Source of the DNA: JAANXG01 sp963731035
GTDB taxonomy: Bacteria; Pseudomonadota; Gammaproteobacteria; Arenicellales; JAANXG01
Direction: 5' to 3'
Assembly: GCA_963731035.1 (NCBI GenBank)
Contig: CAVSUY010000028.1
Location: 62,001-126,000, forward strand
Length of the DNA: 64,000 nt
Positions 1 to 7,913 of this stretch are shown piece after piece. Position 1 is the stretch's first letter. The number at the start of each line of letters is the position of its first letter. The notes below the pieces were generated by a model. That model did not search any database. It worked only from the letters and a program-made list of their open reading frames with translations, and was not told the DNA's origin. The position numbers were made by a program, and so were the translations under genes.

Positions 1-44
1 AGCAGGACCACTACAACCAGTAGCAATACGAGGATCTTTTTCAC
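1..44 (-). CDS. tamB: TamB, N-terminal fragment (runs off the window)
   Basis: A GTG at 44-42 overlaps the tamA stop codon (TAGTG) and opens a frame reading Met-Lys-Lys-Ile followed by a run of Leu and Val. This is the positively charged start and hydrophobic signal anchor expected of TamB. Only about 14 codons lie inside the window. TamB is the large inner-membrane-anchored, periplasm-spanning partner of TamA. The assignment rests mainly on position directly after tamA with translational coupling, which is the usual gene order, so the identity is inferred from context. Confidence 0.7.
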   Translation of the reverse strand, partial: MKKILVLLLVVVVL

Positions 45-1795
45 TATAGATCCGGCCCAAGGGTGATGTGCAGCCGAAAGCCGCGGTCGCTGCCGAGTAC
101 CGGGTGTGCCAGGTCTACCCGCACCGGACCGATCGGCGTGATGCGGCGGATCCCGATACCGACGCTCTTGCGCAGCGGCTCGCTGAAATCGTCGAAAGCA
201 TTGCCGGCGTCGAAGAAAGCCGCGACGCGCCACTTGTCCGAGACCGGGTAATCCGCTTCGACACTACCGACCAGCAGCTTTCTTCCTCCCGTCAGCTGTC
301 CCTGGGCATTCCGCGGACCCAGGGTTTCATATCCAAACCCCCGCACGCTCTGGTCGCCGCCCGCGAAGAACCGCAGGGACGCCGGCAGATCCGAGAGCTT
401 GGCGGCGCTCCACGCGCCTTCGCCGCGCAGGATCAGTCTCGCATCCCCGAAGCTGCGGATCAGCTTCCCGGAAACGTGGGGCTGAATAAAGGCGAAGTCC
501 GAGAGCAGACCGTCCGATCCTTCCAGGGAGAATCTCCAACGCTGGCCGTTGTGGGTGAACAGGCGGTTGTCCGCCGTGACCTGCGAAAGGTCGACTTCCG
601 GTATGAACAGGTCGGTCAAGCCGCTCTGTCCCGCCACCGTGAAATCTTCGCGCTGGTACCTGAACGAAAGGCTGAGCCGAATATGTCCGACCGCTGTGGA
701 TCTGCGGATACCGACCTGGCCCAGGGTGGAGTTGCTGCTGTCGGGATTGTTTCGGGTATAGCTGGTGAACAACTGGTACTGGTCGTTTCGGGGATCGCCG
801 AACGGAATAGTGTAGTGCCCTTCCGCGGTGCCACCGATCTGGGACACTTCCAGGGAGCCGCCCAGCCGGTGGCCCCGGCGGTTGATCCGGCGTTGTTCCC
901 AGGACAGGGAGCCGCGGGCTCCGGTGTCGGTGCCGTACCCGGCGCCAACCTGGTATTCCGACGGCTTGGTGGGCGTGAGATGAACATCGACCGGCACGTG
1001 GCCATCCGCTCCGGCTTCGTTGAACTTGGGCTCGACGCGTACGTCGGTGAAATAGTCGCTGTCCTTTAGATCCCGCTGGACCTTGAGGAGCTTCCGGTCG
1101 GAGAAGCGGTCGCCGTATTTGATCCCCACATAGCCACGCAGGAAATCATCGTTCAGCACGTCCTGCATCAGCTGAACCTTCCCGAAGCGGAACAAGGGTC
1201 CGCTGTCCACAACGATCTCGGCGTCGGCAGTGTAGGTGTCAAGATCGATCTCCACCTTGTGGGTGGACAACGAGGCGTTCAGATAGCCCAATGCCTGGGT
1301 CCGGGTTAGCAGTTCGTCCCTGACGCCTTCGTACTCGGCGTGATCGACACGGTCACCCGCGGCCAGCGGTTTCCGCGACAGGTACTTCTGCAGGGTGGGT
1401 TCCGAATGGGCCGGGCCGGTGACTTCCAGATTCACCAGACGGTAGGTCACTGCTTGCCCCGGGGTTACCTGATACACCGCTTTCCAGTTGGAAGGTTTGC
1501 CGGACAGCTGTGCGGCAACACCAGCGCGATAGTATCCAAATGAAGTCATGGCCTTCTTGAGCTGCTGGCGCCCGCGCTCCATGCGCCTCTCGGCTTCTCC
1601 CCGGCTTAGCGTTTCGTCCTTGTTGTTTCCGTTCACATTGATGGAATCGCGCACACGCTCGGCGAAATTCCCGGGGACTCCCTGAACCTCGACCTCCATG
1701 GCGAGGCACCATGCCGGTATCCCACACAGGCACACGGCGAGAGCCGTCTTCCATGTGAGACGCACTGTCCACATAGCCATCGTCGAGGTTGTCAC
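44..1795 (-). CDS. tamA: Translocation and assembly module outer-membrane protein TamA
   Basis: This is an Omp85-superfamily outer-membrane protein of 583 residues, the usual size for TamA. With TamB it helps insert some outer-membrane proteins and is linked to phospholipid transport. A signal peptide covers about residues 8-32. POTRA-like repeats follow to about residue 270 and a beta-barrel fills the rest. The Omp85 lid-lock motif VRGF is at residues 484-487 within SVRGFGYE. The C-terminus ends in GPDL, like other TamA proteins. Internal Met codons at residues 6 and 8 are possible starts; the one at 8 gives a more typical signal peptide. The stop codon overlaps the tamB start, so the two are one operon. 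Confidence 0.93.
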   Translation of the reverse strand: MTTSTMAMWTVRLTWKTALAVCLCGIPAWCLAMEVEVQGVPGNFAERVRDSINVNGNNKDETLSRGEAERRMERGRQQLKKAMTSFGYYRAGVAAQLSGKPSNWKAVYQVTPGQAVTYRLVNLEVTGPAHSEPTLQKYLSRKPLAAGDRVDHAEYEGVRDELLTRTQALGYLNASLSTHKVEIDLDTYTADAEIVVDSGPLFRFGKVQLMQDVLNDDFLRGYVGIKYGDRFSDRKLLKVQRDLKDSDYFTDVRVEPKFNEAGADGHVPVDVHLTPTKPSEYQVGAGYGTDTGARGSLSWEQRRINRRGHRLGGSLEVSQIGGTAEGHYTIPFGDPRNDQYQLFTSYTRNNPDSSNSTLGQVGIRRSTAVGHIRLSLSFRYQREDFTVAGQSGLTDLFIPEVDLSQVTADNRLFTHNGQRWRFSLEGSDGLLSDFAFIQPHVSGKLIRSFGDARLILRGEGAWSAAKLSDLPASLRFFAGGDQSVRGFGYETLGPRNAQGQLTGGRKLLVGSVEADYPVSDKWRVAAFFDAGNAFDDFSEPLRKSVGIGIRRITPIGPVRVDLAHPVLGSDRGFRLHITLGPDL

Positions 1796-2290
1796 CGGTG
1801 AAGGGCCTTTGCCGGTTGACCGCTTACCCTGTCGATCGTCGGGTTGCGTTCATTGAAGGATCCGGACGCGCGGGATTCGTCGGAATCATAACACCGAAGC
1901 CGAGACTGCTCTTCACGCCGCACCGCTGCGGGTCCCTGTTTACGTAGAAGAAACAAGGCCGGTTCGAAGGCACGTTGTGAACTCCTGTGAGGGTTGATGT
2001 CGAAGGTGCCGTGGCTGGGATGGCGACAACCTGTTTCCGGAAGAATAAAAACGGCCGGCGGTCGAATCGGTGGTCGTGCGTCCTTGCGGACTCGGGGATA
2101 GAGACAAGCGCCCTGGCCGTGGAGTTCAAGAGAGCCCCCGACAACGCGCGTTCCCGGCACTGGATGACCATTGTGCAGTAGAATCGCCGATGGCGCCGCC
2201 GCTCCGCGGTAATCTCCGGCGCCGGTCGGGGGCGACCCTGCGCGCTCTCGCATTATTTCCTGCAAATCACCCGATCCTAGGAGAGTCCTT
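1796..2290. other. Intergenic region between tamA and the aldo/keto reductase gene
   Basis: About 495 bp between divergent genes. Open frames cross it on both strands, but none has a recognisable protein, a good ribosome site or consistent codon use. It must hold the promoters for both flanking genes; I could not find a convincing -35/-10 pair. A ribosome-binding site (AGGAGAG) sits at its right end, just before the reductase start. Confidence 0.5.
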
Positions 2291-3265
2291 ATGGAAATGG
2301 TTCGATTCGGCTCAACCGGGCTGAAGGTCCATCCCTTGTGCTTCGGTACCATGACCCTGGGCGGCGACGCCGATGAGAAGACGTCGCTTGAGCTTCTGGA
2401 CATGGCCGTGGACCGCGGCCTGAATTTCATCGACAGCGCGAATATGTACAACGCCGGGACCACCGAGACCATCATCGGCAAGTGGCTCACCACGCGCGGC
2501 AACCGCGACCGCATCATCCTGTCCTCGAAGGTGCGTTACAAGGTGGGAGACGATCCGGACAGCGAAGGCTTGAGCCCGCGCACCATCGAGCGCGAGCTGC
2601 ACCGGTCCCTGGAGCGGTTGAAGACGGATTACCTCGATATCTATTTTCTTCATCAACCGGACTACGACACACCGCTGGAAGTTACCTGGCAGTGCCTGGA
2701 CCGCCTGGCCCGGGAGGGCAAGTTCCGCTATGTCGGCCTGTCGAACTTCGCCGCCTGGCAGATAGTCGAAGCTTGTCACCTGGCGGTGGGCAACGGCTGG
2801 ATTCAGCCCACCGTGGTGCAGTGCATGTACAACCTCATCGCCCGCTACCCGGAGCACGAGCTGCTGCCCATGTGCCGGGCCTTCGATCTCGGCGTGTGCA
2901 ACTACAATCCGCTTGGCGGCGGCCTGCTGACCGGAAAGTACGGCGCGCGGGGCGAGGCCGAAGAAGGCCGGCTGGCGAAGAACGAGGTCTACCGCAAGCG
3001 CTACTGGGATGACCGGCAACGCCAGGCGGCGGTGGAACTGGCGGCGCTCGCCGCCGAGGGCAACCGCAGCCCGGTGGAGCTGGCTGTCCGGTTCTGCCTG
3101 GATCAGCCGGACATCGACACCGTCATTCTGGGCGCCACCCGGGTCGAGCAGCTCGAGCAGTCCCTCGCGGCGGTAGACAGCCAGCCTCTGACCGAGCAGG
3201 AGTTGGAGCGTTGTGACGAGAATTGGCGACAGCTCAGCGGTCCGATTCCGCTTTATTCACGGTAG
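2291..3265 (+). CDS. Aldo/keto reductase
   Basis: An NADPH-dependent aldo/keto reductase of 324 residues with a TIM-barrel fold. The catalytic tetrad is visible as Asp48, Tyr53 (in IDSANMY), Lys80 and His121 (in YFLHQPD). The C-terminal half carries the cofactor-phosphate region typical of the family (VILGATRVEQLEQ). AGGAGAG lies a few bases before the ATG, which supports the start. Family members reduce aldehydes, ketones or sugars; the substrate cannot be read from sequence. It is the first of several co-directional genes, including a DMT transporter and an enolase-superfamily enzyme. This allows, but does not prove, a role in a sugar-acid or aldehyde pathway. Confidence 0.9.
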   Translation: MEMVRFGSTGLKVHPLCFGTMTLGGDADEKTSLELLDMAVDRGLNFIDSANMYNAGTTETIIGKWLTTRGNRDRIILSSKVRYKVGDDPDSEGLSPRTIERELHRSLERLKTDYLDIYFLHQPDYDTPLEVTWQCLDRLAREGKFRYVGLSNFAAWQIVEACHLAVGNGWIQPTVVQCMYNLIARYPEHELLPMCRAFDLGVCNYNPLGGGLLTGKYGARGEAEEGRLAKNEVYRKRYWDDRQRQAAVELAALAAEGNRSPVELAVRFCLDQPDIDTVILGATRVEQLEQSLAAVDSQPLTEQELERCDENWRQLSGPIPLYSR

Positions 3266-3299
3266 CGGCGGCTGAGTGCGACCGTATGGACGCCAGAAG

Positions 3300-3380
3300 A
3301 TTGCGACTGAAGTCGCTCCTGCGACCTATAACCACCCATGACGGTAAATCCCGGAATGTAGGAGCGACTTCAGTCGCGAT
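3300..3380. repeat. REP-like inverted pair, locus 1 (variant stem)
   Basis: Two copies of a short hairpin repeat face each other across about 35 bp. The right copy has the core GGAGCGACTTCAGTCGC; the left copy is its reverse complement. Compared with the other loci, the stem has G-to-A matched by C-to-T, so pairing is kept. It lies between the reductase gene and phhB. Confidence 0.85.
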
Positions 3381-3437
3381 AACATCCCTGGTTACACTGC
3401 TGTCGTACACACTCCCCGAAACTTACGGAGGCACACC

Positions 3438-3773
3438 ATGACCGAATTGACCAGGCAACGCTGCGAGGCCTGCCGGGCGGGCGCGCCGCAAGCGACGCAG
3501 GACGAGATCGCCGAATACATGCCCCAGATACCGGATTGGGAAATCATCGAAGTCGACGGCGTCAAGCGCCTGCAGAGGGTATACAAGTTCAAAAACTTCG
3601 CCCAGGCGCTCGAGTTCGCCGGCAAAGTCGGCGCGATCGCCGAGGAGCAGGACCATCATCCGTCCATTCTGGTGGAGTACGGAAAAGTTACCCTGACCTG
3701 GTGGACCCACAAGATCAAGGGCCTGCACGCCAATGATTTCATCATGGCCGCCCGTTCGGACCAATTGCTCTGA
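3438..3773 (+). CDS. phhB: Pterin-4a-carbinolamine dehydratase
   Basis: A 111-residue protein of the PCD/DCoH family. The enzyme dehydrates 4a-hydroxytetrahydropterin, regenerating pterin cofactor for aromatic amino-acid hydroxylases. The diagnostic motif EEQDHHP is at residues 69-75, with catalytic His73 and His74. It is followed by the WWTH segment and the C-terminal GLHANDF segment that are conserved in the family. A GGAGG site precedes the ATG. No phenylalanine hydroxylase gene is nearby, so its partner must be elsewhere or it has another pterin-related role. Confidence 0.95.
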   Translation: MTELTRQRCEACRAGAPQATQDEIAEYMPQIPDWEIIEVDGVKRLQRVYKFKNFAQALEFAGKVGAIAEEQDHHPSILVEYGKVTLTWWTHKIKGLHANDFIMAARSDQLL

Positions 3774-3803
3774 AGGCGGCGCTGGTCGGCGGAACCGTAT
3801 GCA

Positions 3804-4706
3804 ATGAGCGACGAAACGCGGGGCATGTTGTACGGCCTGGCGGGTGTAACCGCCTTCGGCCTGACGCTGCCGGTAACGCGCTATGTCGCTCCCTACCTGG
3901 ACCCGGTGTTCATCGGTTTGGGACGGGCGGTGGTGGCGGCATTGGTCGCCGGTGCGCTGCTGCTGGCTACCCGCCAACCGCTGCCGACGCTGCGGCAGGC
4001 CGGCAGGCTGTTCATCGTCGGGTTGGGCGTGGTTATCGGTTTCCCGGTCCTGTCGGCCTGGGCCATGCAGTCCGCCCCCGCATCCCATGGCGGTGTCGTG
4101 CTGGGAATCCTGCCCTTGGCGACGGCGATCGCCAGCGTGTTCGTCTCCAGCGATCGGCCCTCCGCCGGCTTCTGGCTCTTCGGCGTTATCGGCAGCATGC
4201 TGGTGGTGGTGTACGCGCTGCTCGAGGGTTTCGGCAGGATACAGGTCGCGGATCTGGCTCTGCTGGGAGCGGTGGTGTCGGCGGCGGTGGGTTATGCCGT
4301 GGGCGGCGACTTGTCCCGCCATCTCGGAGGCTGGCAGGTGATCTGCTGGGTATTGGTGCTGATGTGCCCGATCATCGTCGGCCCCGCCTTGTGGTGTGCG
4401 CCCGCGTCGCCCGCGTCGCTGCCGGCGGCGGTGTGGCTGGCTTTCCTGTATCTGGCGCTGGTCAGCCAGTTGTTCGGATTTTTCTGGTGGAACAAGGGCC
4501 TGGCTATCGGCGGCGTGGCGCGGGTCAGCCAGATCCAGCTCCTGCAGCCTTTCGTGACCCTCCTGGCCTCCGTGGCCGCGCTGCGGGAAGTCGTTACCCG
4601 CGAGACCTATGTATTCGTCGTTCTGGTGGTAGCGGTCGTTGCCCTGGGACGCCGGATGCCTATATATAAGAACAAGGAAAAGCTTTCGCGGGCTGCCGCG
4701 GGCTGA
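3804..4706 (+). CDS. EamA/DMT-superfamily transporter
   Basis: A 300-residue integral membrane protein with about ten hydrophobic segments. These are arranged as two EamA repeats, the usual drug/metabolite transporter layout and length. The second repeat contains the typical stretch SQIQLLQPFVTLLASV followed by a conserved RE (ALREVVTRE). The family exports or imports small metabolites, amino acids or sugars; specificity cannot be predicted. It sits 30 bp after phhB and 33 bp before the enolase-superfamily gene, so co-transcription is likely. The start has only a weak ribosome site. Confidence 0.88.
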   Translation: MSDETRGMLYGLAGVTAFGLTLPVTRYVAPYLDPVFIGLGRAVVAALVAGALLLATRQPLPTLRQAGRLFIVGLGVVIGFPVLSAWAMQSAPASHGGVVLGILPLATAIASVFVSSDRPSAGFWLFGVIGSMLVVVYALLEGFGRIQVADLALLGAVVSAAVGYAVGGDLSRHLGGWQVICWVLVLMCPIIVGPALWCAPASPASLPAAVWLAFLYLALVSQLFGFFWWNKGLAIGGVARVSQIQLLQPFVTLLASVAALREVVTRETYVFVVLVVAVVALGRRMPIYKNKEKLSRAAAG

Positions 4707-4739
4707 TCGAGGCAACATCCAACCATATAGCCGCCCAGC

Positions 4740-5927
4740 ATGAAAATCATCGACGTCCAAACGTTCGTTGTCGCCAATCCGCCGCCCCACTACGGCGGGC
4801 TTTACTGGATCTTCGTCAAGCTGACCACGGATGGCGGGGTCTCCGGTTACGGGGAGGTGTATTCGGTACCATTTCACCCGGCCGTAGTGGAACAGATGAT
4901 CCGGGACGTCGCCGACCGGCACGTAATCGGCTTCGACCCATTTCGCATCGAGACCCTGTGGCGCATCCTGTATTCCAGTGGATTTACCCAGCGTCCCGAT
5001 GTATCCATGATGGGGATATTGAGCGGCCTGGAGATTGCCTGCTGGGACATCGTCGGCAAGGAGCTGGGCAGGCCGGTCTACGACCTGCTCGGCGGCCGGG
5101 TCCACGAGAAGCTGCGCTCCTACACCTACCTGTATCCCCATCCCGGCGACAGTCGCGACGTCTATGCCGACCCGGACCTTGCCGCACAGCGCGCCGTGGA
5201 ATACGCGGACATGGGATTCACCGCGATCAAGTTCGACCCCGCCGGGCCCTACACGGCGTTCGATCCCAGACAGCTCTCCCTGGAGGATCTGGAGCGCAGC
5301 GAGACTTTCGCCAAGCGGATCCGGGAGGCGGTGGGCAGCCGCTGCGACCTGCTGTTCGGCACCCATGGGCAGATGACGGCCGCCGGCGCCATACGTCTGG
5401 CCCGGCGCCTGGAAGCCGCCGACCCGCTGTGGTTCGAGGAGCCCACGCCTCCGGCCAATGTCGACGAGATGGCCAAGGTGGCTGCCGGCACCCGGATCCC
5501 CATCGCCACCGGCGAGAGGCTGACCACCAAGTACGAGTTTGCGCAGGTGCTGGATAAGGGCGCGGCGGCCATCCTGCAGCCGGCCCTGGGCCGCGTCGGC
5601 GGGATACTCGAAGCCAAGAAGATCGCCGGCATGGCCGAAGCTTGGTACGCGCAGATCGCGCCCCACCTGTACTGCGGCCCCATCGAGGGCGCGGCGAACG
5701 TGCAGCTGGACACCTGCTCCCCGAACTTCCTGATTCAGGAAAGCATCCAGACCTGGGGCGGCTTCCACAGCGAGATCCTGAAGAAACCCATGCAGTGGCA
5801 GGACGGCTACATCATTCCGCCCACTGATCCCGGCCTCGGAGTCGAGCTGAACGAGGAGGTCGCGGCGCACCATCCGTACGAAGGAAAGGCATTGCACCTG
5901 GATATGCTGCACCGGCCGATCGACTGA
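4740..5927 (+). CDS. Mandelate racemase/muconate lactonizing-type enzyme (galactonate dehydratase-like)
   Basis: An enolase-superfamily protein of 395 residues with the N-terminal capping domain (1 to about 125) and a C-terminal barrel. Two carboxylate metal ligands are visible at Glu233 (WFEEP) and Glu259 (GER). His309 (APHLYCGP) matches the general acid of galactonate dehydratase. The position of the first metal ligand, normally Asp in a DxH pair, is Gly207 in GTHGQ, although His209 of the pair is kept. Spacings (26, 26 and 100 residues) match those I recall for galactonate dehydratase, so misalignment is unlikely. Dehydration of a sugar acid is the family expectation, but the missing ligand makes the activity uncertain. 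Confidence 0.85.
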   Translation: MKIIDVQTFVVANPPPHYGGLYWIFVKLTTDGGVSGYGEVYSVPFHPAVVEQMIRDVADRHVIGFDPFRIETLWRILYSSGFTQRPDVSMMGILSGLEIACWDIVGKELGRPVYDLLGGRVHEKLRSYTYLYPHPGDSRDVYADPDLAAQRAVEYADMGFTAIKFDPAGPYTAFDPRQLSLEDLERSETFAKRIREAVGSRCDLLFGTHGQMTAAGAIRLARRLEAADPLWFEEPTPPANVDEMAKVAAGTRIPIATGERLTTKYEFAQVLDKGAAAILQPALGRVGGILEAKKIAGMAEAWYAQIAPHLYCGPIEGAANVQLDTCSPNFLIQESIQTWGGFHSEILKKPMQWQDGYIIPPTDPGLGVELNEEVAAHHPYEGKALHLDMLHRPID

Positions 5928-6040
5928 GTGGCCCCATCGGCCAGGCACATGCAGATCGGCCGAAACTTGCGCCCGGCGATTTGCCGCATTGCCTGACCTC
6001 CATATGTGGAGTCGGGATTTCATACCGACGATCCGCTCAA

Positions 6041-6063
6041 TCGCGGCTGAAGCCGCTCCTGCA
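6041..6063 (-). repeat. REP-like element, locus 2 (single copy)
   Basis: A single copy of the repeat, in the orientation reading TCGCGGCTGAAGCCGCTCC on the plus strand. It lies between the enolase-superfamily gene and pncB. No inverted partner is found nearby. Confidence 0.8.
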
Positions 6064-6093
6064 ATTCGCAGTTCCGATCTCTGGGCAGGTTCT

Positions 6094-6117
6094 CCCTCTC
6101 CCATGAGTGGGAGAGGG
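6094..6117. repeat. Perfect 10-bp hairpin of the CCCTCTCCC type
   Basis: CCCTCTCCCA, a TGAG loop, then the exact reverse complement TGGGAGAGGG. It resembles the CCTCTCCC/GGGAGAGG intergenic element that recurs at 47839-47875. No T-run follows, so it is not a clear terminator. Confidence 0.65.
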
Positions 6118-6184
6118 TTGATGTCTCGCCCGCCGACCCGCAGTCGGGTTCTGCAATGACCCGGCTGATTGGTACGATTGACGG

Positions 6185-7561
6185 ATGACGGACGACATCA
6201 ATCCTCATCGCTCGGCGCTGTTCACCGATCTCTACGAGCTCACCATGTTGGCGGCCTACTATGCCGAAGGCATGACGGGCACGGCGGTGTTCGAGCTGTT
6301 CTTCCGCGAGCTCCCCGACCGCCGCAACTACATCGTCGCCTCCGGCCTCGACGATGTTCTGGACTACCTCGAGCACCTTCGGTTTGGAGAGGACGATCTC
6401 CAATGGCTCGCAGGTCTCGACGGCTTCGATCGCGAGTTCCTCGACTTCCTGGCGTCGTTCCGGTTCACCGGCGATGTGTACGCGGTCCCGGAGGGAACCG
6501 TGGTCTTTCCGAACGAACCCATGCTCCAGGTGGTGGCGTCGCTGCCGGAAGCGCAGCTCATCGAGACCTACGTGCTCAACCAGATCCATATCCAGACCCT
6601 GGCGGCCAGCAAGGCGGCGCGCATCGCCCGCATCGCTGGCGAACGGCCGGTGGCGGACTTCGGCTCACGGCGCGCGCACGGTACCGATGCTGCCTTGAAG
6701 GTCGCCCGCGCCGGTTATCTGGCGGGCATTGCCGGCACTTCGAATGTTCTGGCCTCCCGCGTCTATGGCATCCCGTGCCTGGGCACCATGGCCCACAGCT
6801 ATATCCAGGCACACGACGATGAGGCGGCGGCCTTCGACGCGTTTGCCCGCAGCTTCCCCGAAACCACACTGCTGGTGGACACCTACGATACGCTGCGGGG
6901 CGTGGAGCGGGTCGTGGAGCTGGCGCGGCGCCGGGGGGAATCGTTCAGGGTTCGGGCCATCCGCCTCGATTCCGGAGACCTTCGAGACCTGATCCCGCGC
7001 GCGCGTGCCCTGTTGGATAACGCGGGGCTGAGAGAGGTCAAGATCGTGGCATCCGGGGGTCTCGATGAGTACCAGATGCACGAACTCATCGAAGCCGGCG
7101 TCCCGGTCGACGGCTTCGGGATCGGTACCGAGCTGGTGGTTCCGGGGGATGCGCCCCACGTGGACCTGTCCTACAAGCTGGTGGAGTACGAATTGAGCCC
7201 CCGGATGAAGCTGTCCGCCGCCAAGGCATCGCTGCCGGGACGCAAGCAGGTCTTCCGGCAAACGGACAGCGGCCACTGCGTCGGCGACACACTGGCGCTT
7301 CATGGCGAGCGCCAGAAGGGGGAGCCCCTGTTGACCAGGATGATGAGCGCCGGGGCCAGGACGTCCGCCGGTCGCTGGACGCTCGACGACGCCCGGCGGC
7401 GCTGCGCCCACAACCTCGACGCCCTGCCGCCCCGCCTGCATACCCTCGATGAACTGCCGCCTCAGGACTCCTATCCCGTGCGGGTCAGCGACACCCTGGA
7501 GGAGGCCCGTGGCCGGTTGGTGCGGCACTTGAATGCCGGGGGGCGGCGCCCCAGGGTATAG
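6185..7561 (+). CDS. pncB: Nicotinate phosphoribosyltransferase
   Basis: A 458-residue enzyme that joins nicotinate to PRPP (with ATP) to form nicotinate mononucleotide in NAD salvage. The N-terminus FTDLYELTMLAAYY is the family signature. Other marks are GSRRAHG, the region with the phosphorylated-type His, IRLDSGDLRDLIP, ASGGLDEY and the GFGIGTELVV phosphate-binding segment. Length agrees with the longer PncB class. The ATG follows the intergenic repeats at 6041-6117 by about 70 bp and no strong ribosome site is visible. No other NAD genes are adjacent. Confidence 0.95.
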   Translation: MTDDINPHRSALFTDLYELTMLAAYYAEGMTGTAVFELFFRELPDRRNYIVASGLDDVLDYLEHLRFGEDDLQWLAGLDGFDREFLDFLASFRFTGDVYAVPEGTVVFPNEPMLQVVASLPEAQLIETYVLNQIHIQTLAASKAARIARIAGERPVADFGSRRAHGTDAALKVARAGYLAGIAGTSNVLASRVYGIPCLGTMAHSYIQAHDDEAAAFDAFARSFPETTLLVDTYDTLRGVERVVELARRRGESFRVRAIRLDSGDLRDLIPRARALLDNAGLREVKIVASGGLDEYQMHELIEAGVPVDGFGIGTELVVPGDAPHVDLSYKLVEYELSPRMKLSAAKASLPGRKQVFRQTDSGHCVGDTLALHGERQKGEPLLTRMMSAGARTSAGRWTLDDARRRCAHNLDALPPRLHTLDELPPQDSYPVRVSDTLEEARGRLVRHLNAGGRRPRV

Positions 7562-7913
7562 AACAACTCCGACTCATTCCGACCCGGCGCCCGAGGGCCA
7601 TGCTTTGTTGCGAATATCTCGCGATTGGAAACCGCGCCCGCCACGCTCCTCCGTGCTTCGTTTCGATACGAGCGCGACAACTTCACGGAAGCGATGACGA
7701 CGGTTTCCGACCCGAAAGAACAGGAGCTGGTGGTGCACCGTGCGAGCCGGCCGGCCCCGCAGGCAACTTATCAAATGTTATAGCGGGCGTCCGCTGCTTG
7801 CGGCACGCTTGCGGGTTCGACATGGCGCGCCCGCCCCGCAACCGGGCTGAACAACGTCTGCGCGCCTGGATTCCTCGGAAGGTATAGCAACGGGAGACCC
7901 CCCAACACGCGGC
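7562..7913. other. Intergenic region before proV
   Basis: About 350 bp without a supportable gene. It is less GC-biased around 7765-7785 (CAAATGTTATAG), where a -10-like element could lie, but no matching -35 was found. An osmotic-stress promoter would be expected here. A GGAG-type ribosome site precedes the proV start. Confidence 0.4.

Noticed and set aside
3423..6104. An 893-codon open frame on the minus strand
   Set aside because: It lies opposite phhB, the DMT transporter and the enolase-superfamily gene, all of which have clear families on the plus strand. The antisense protein has no motif and arises from GC-rich codon bias.
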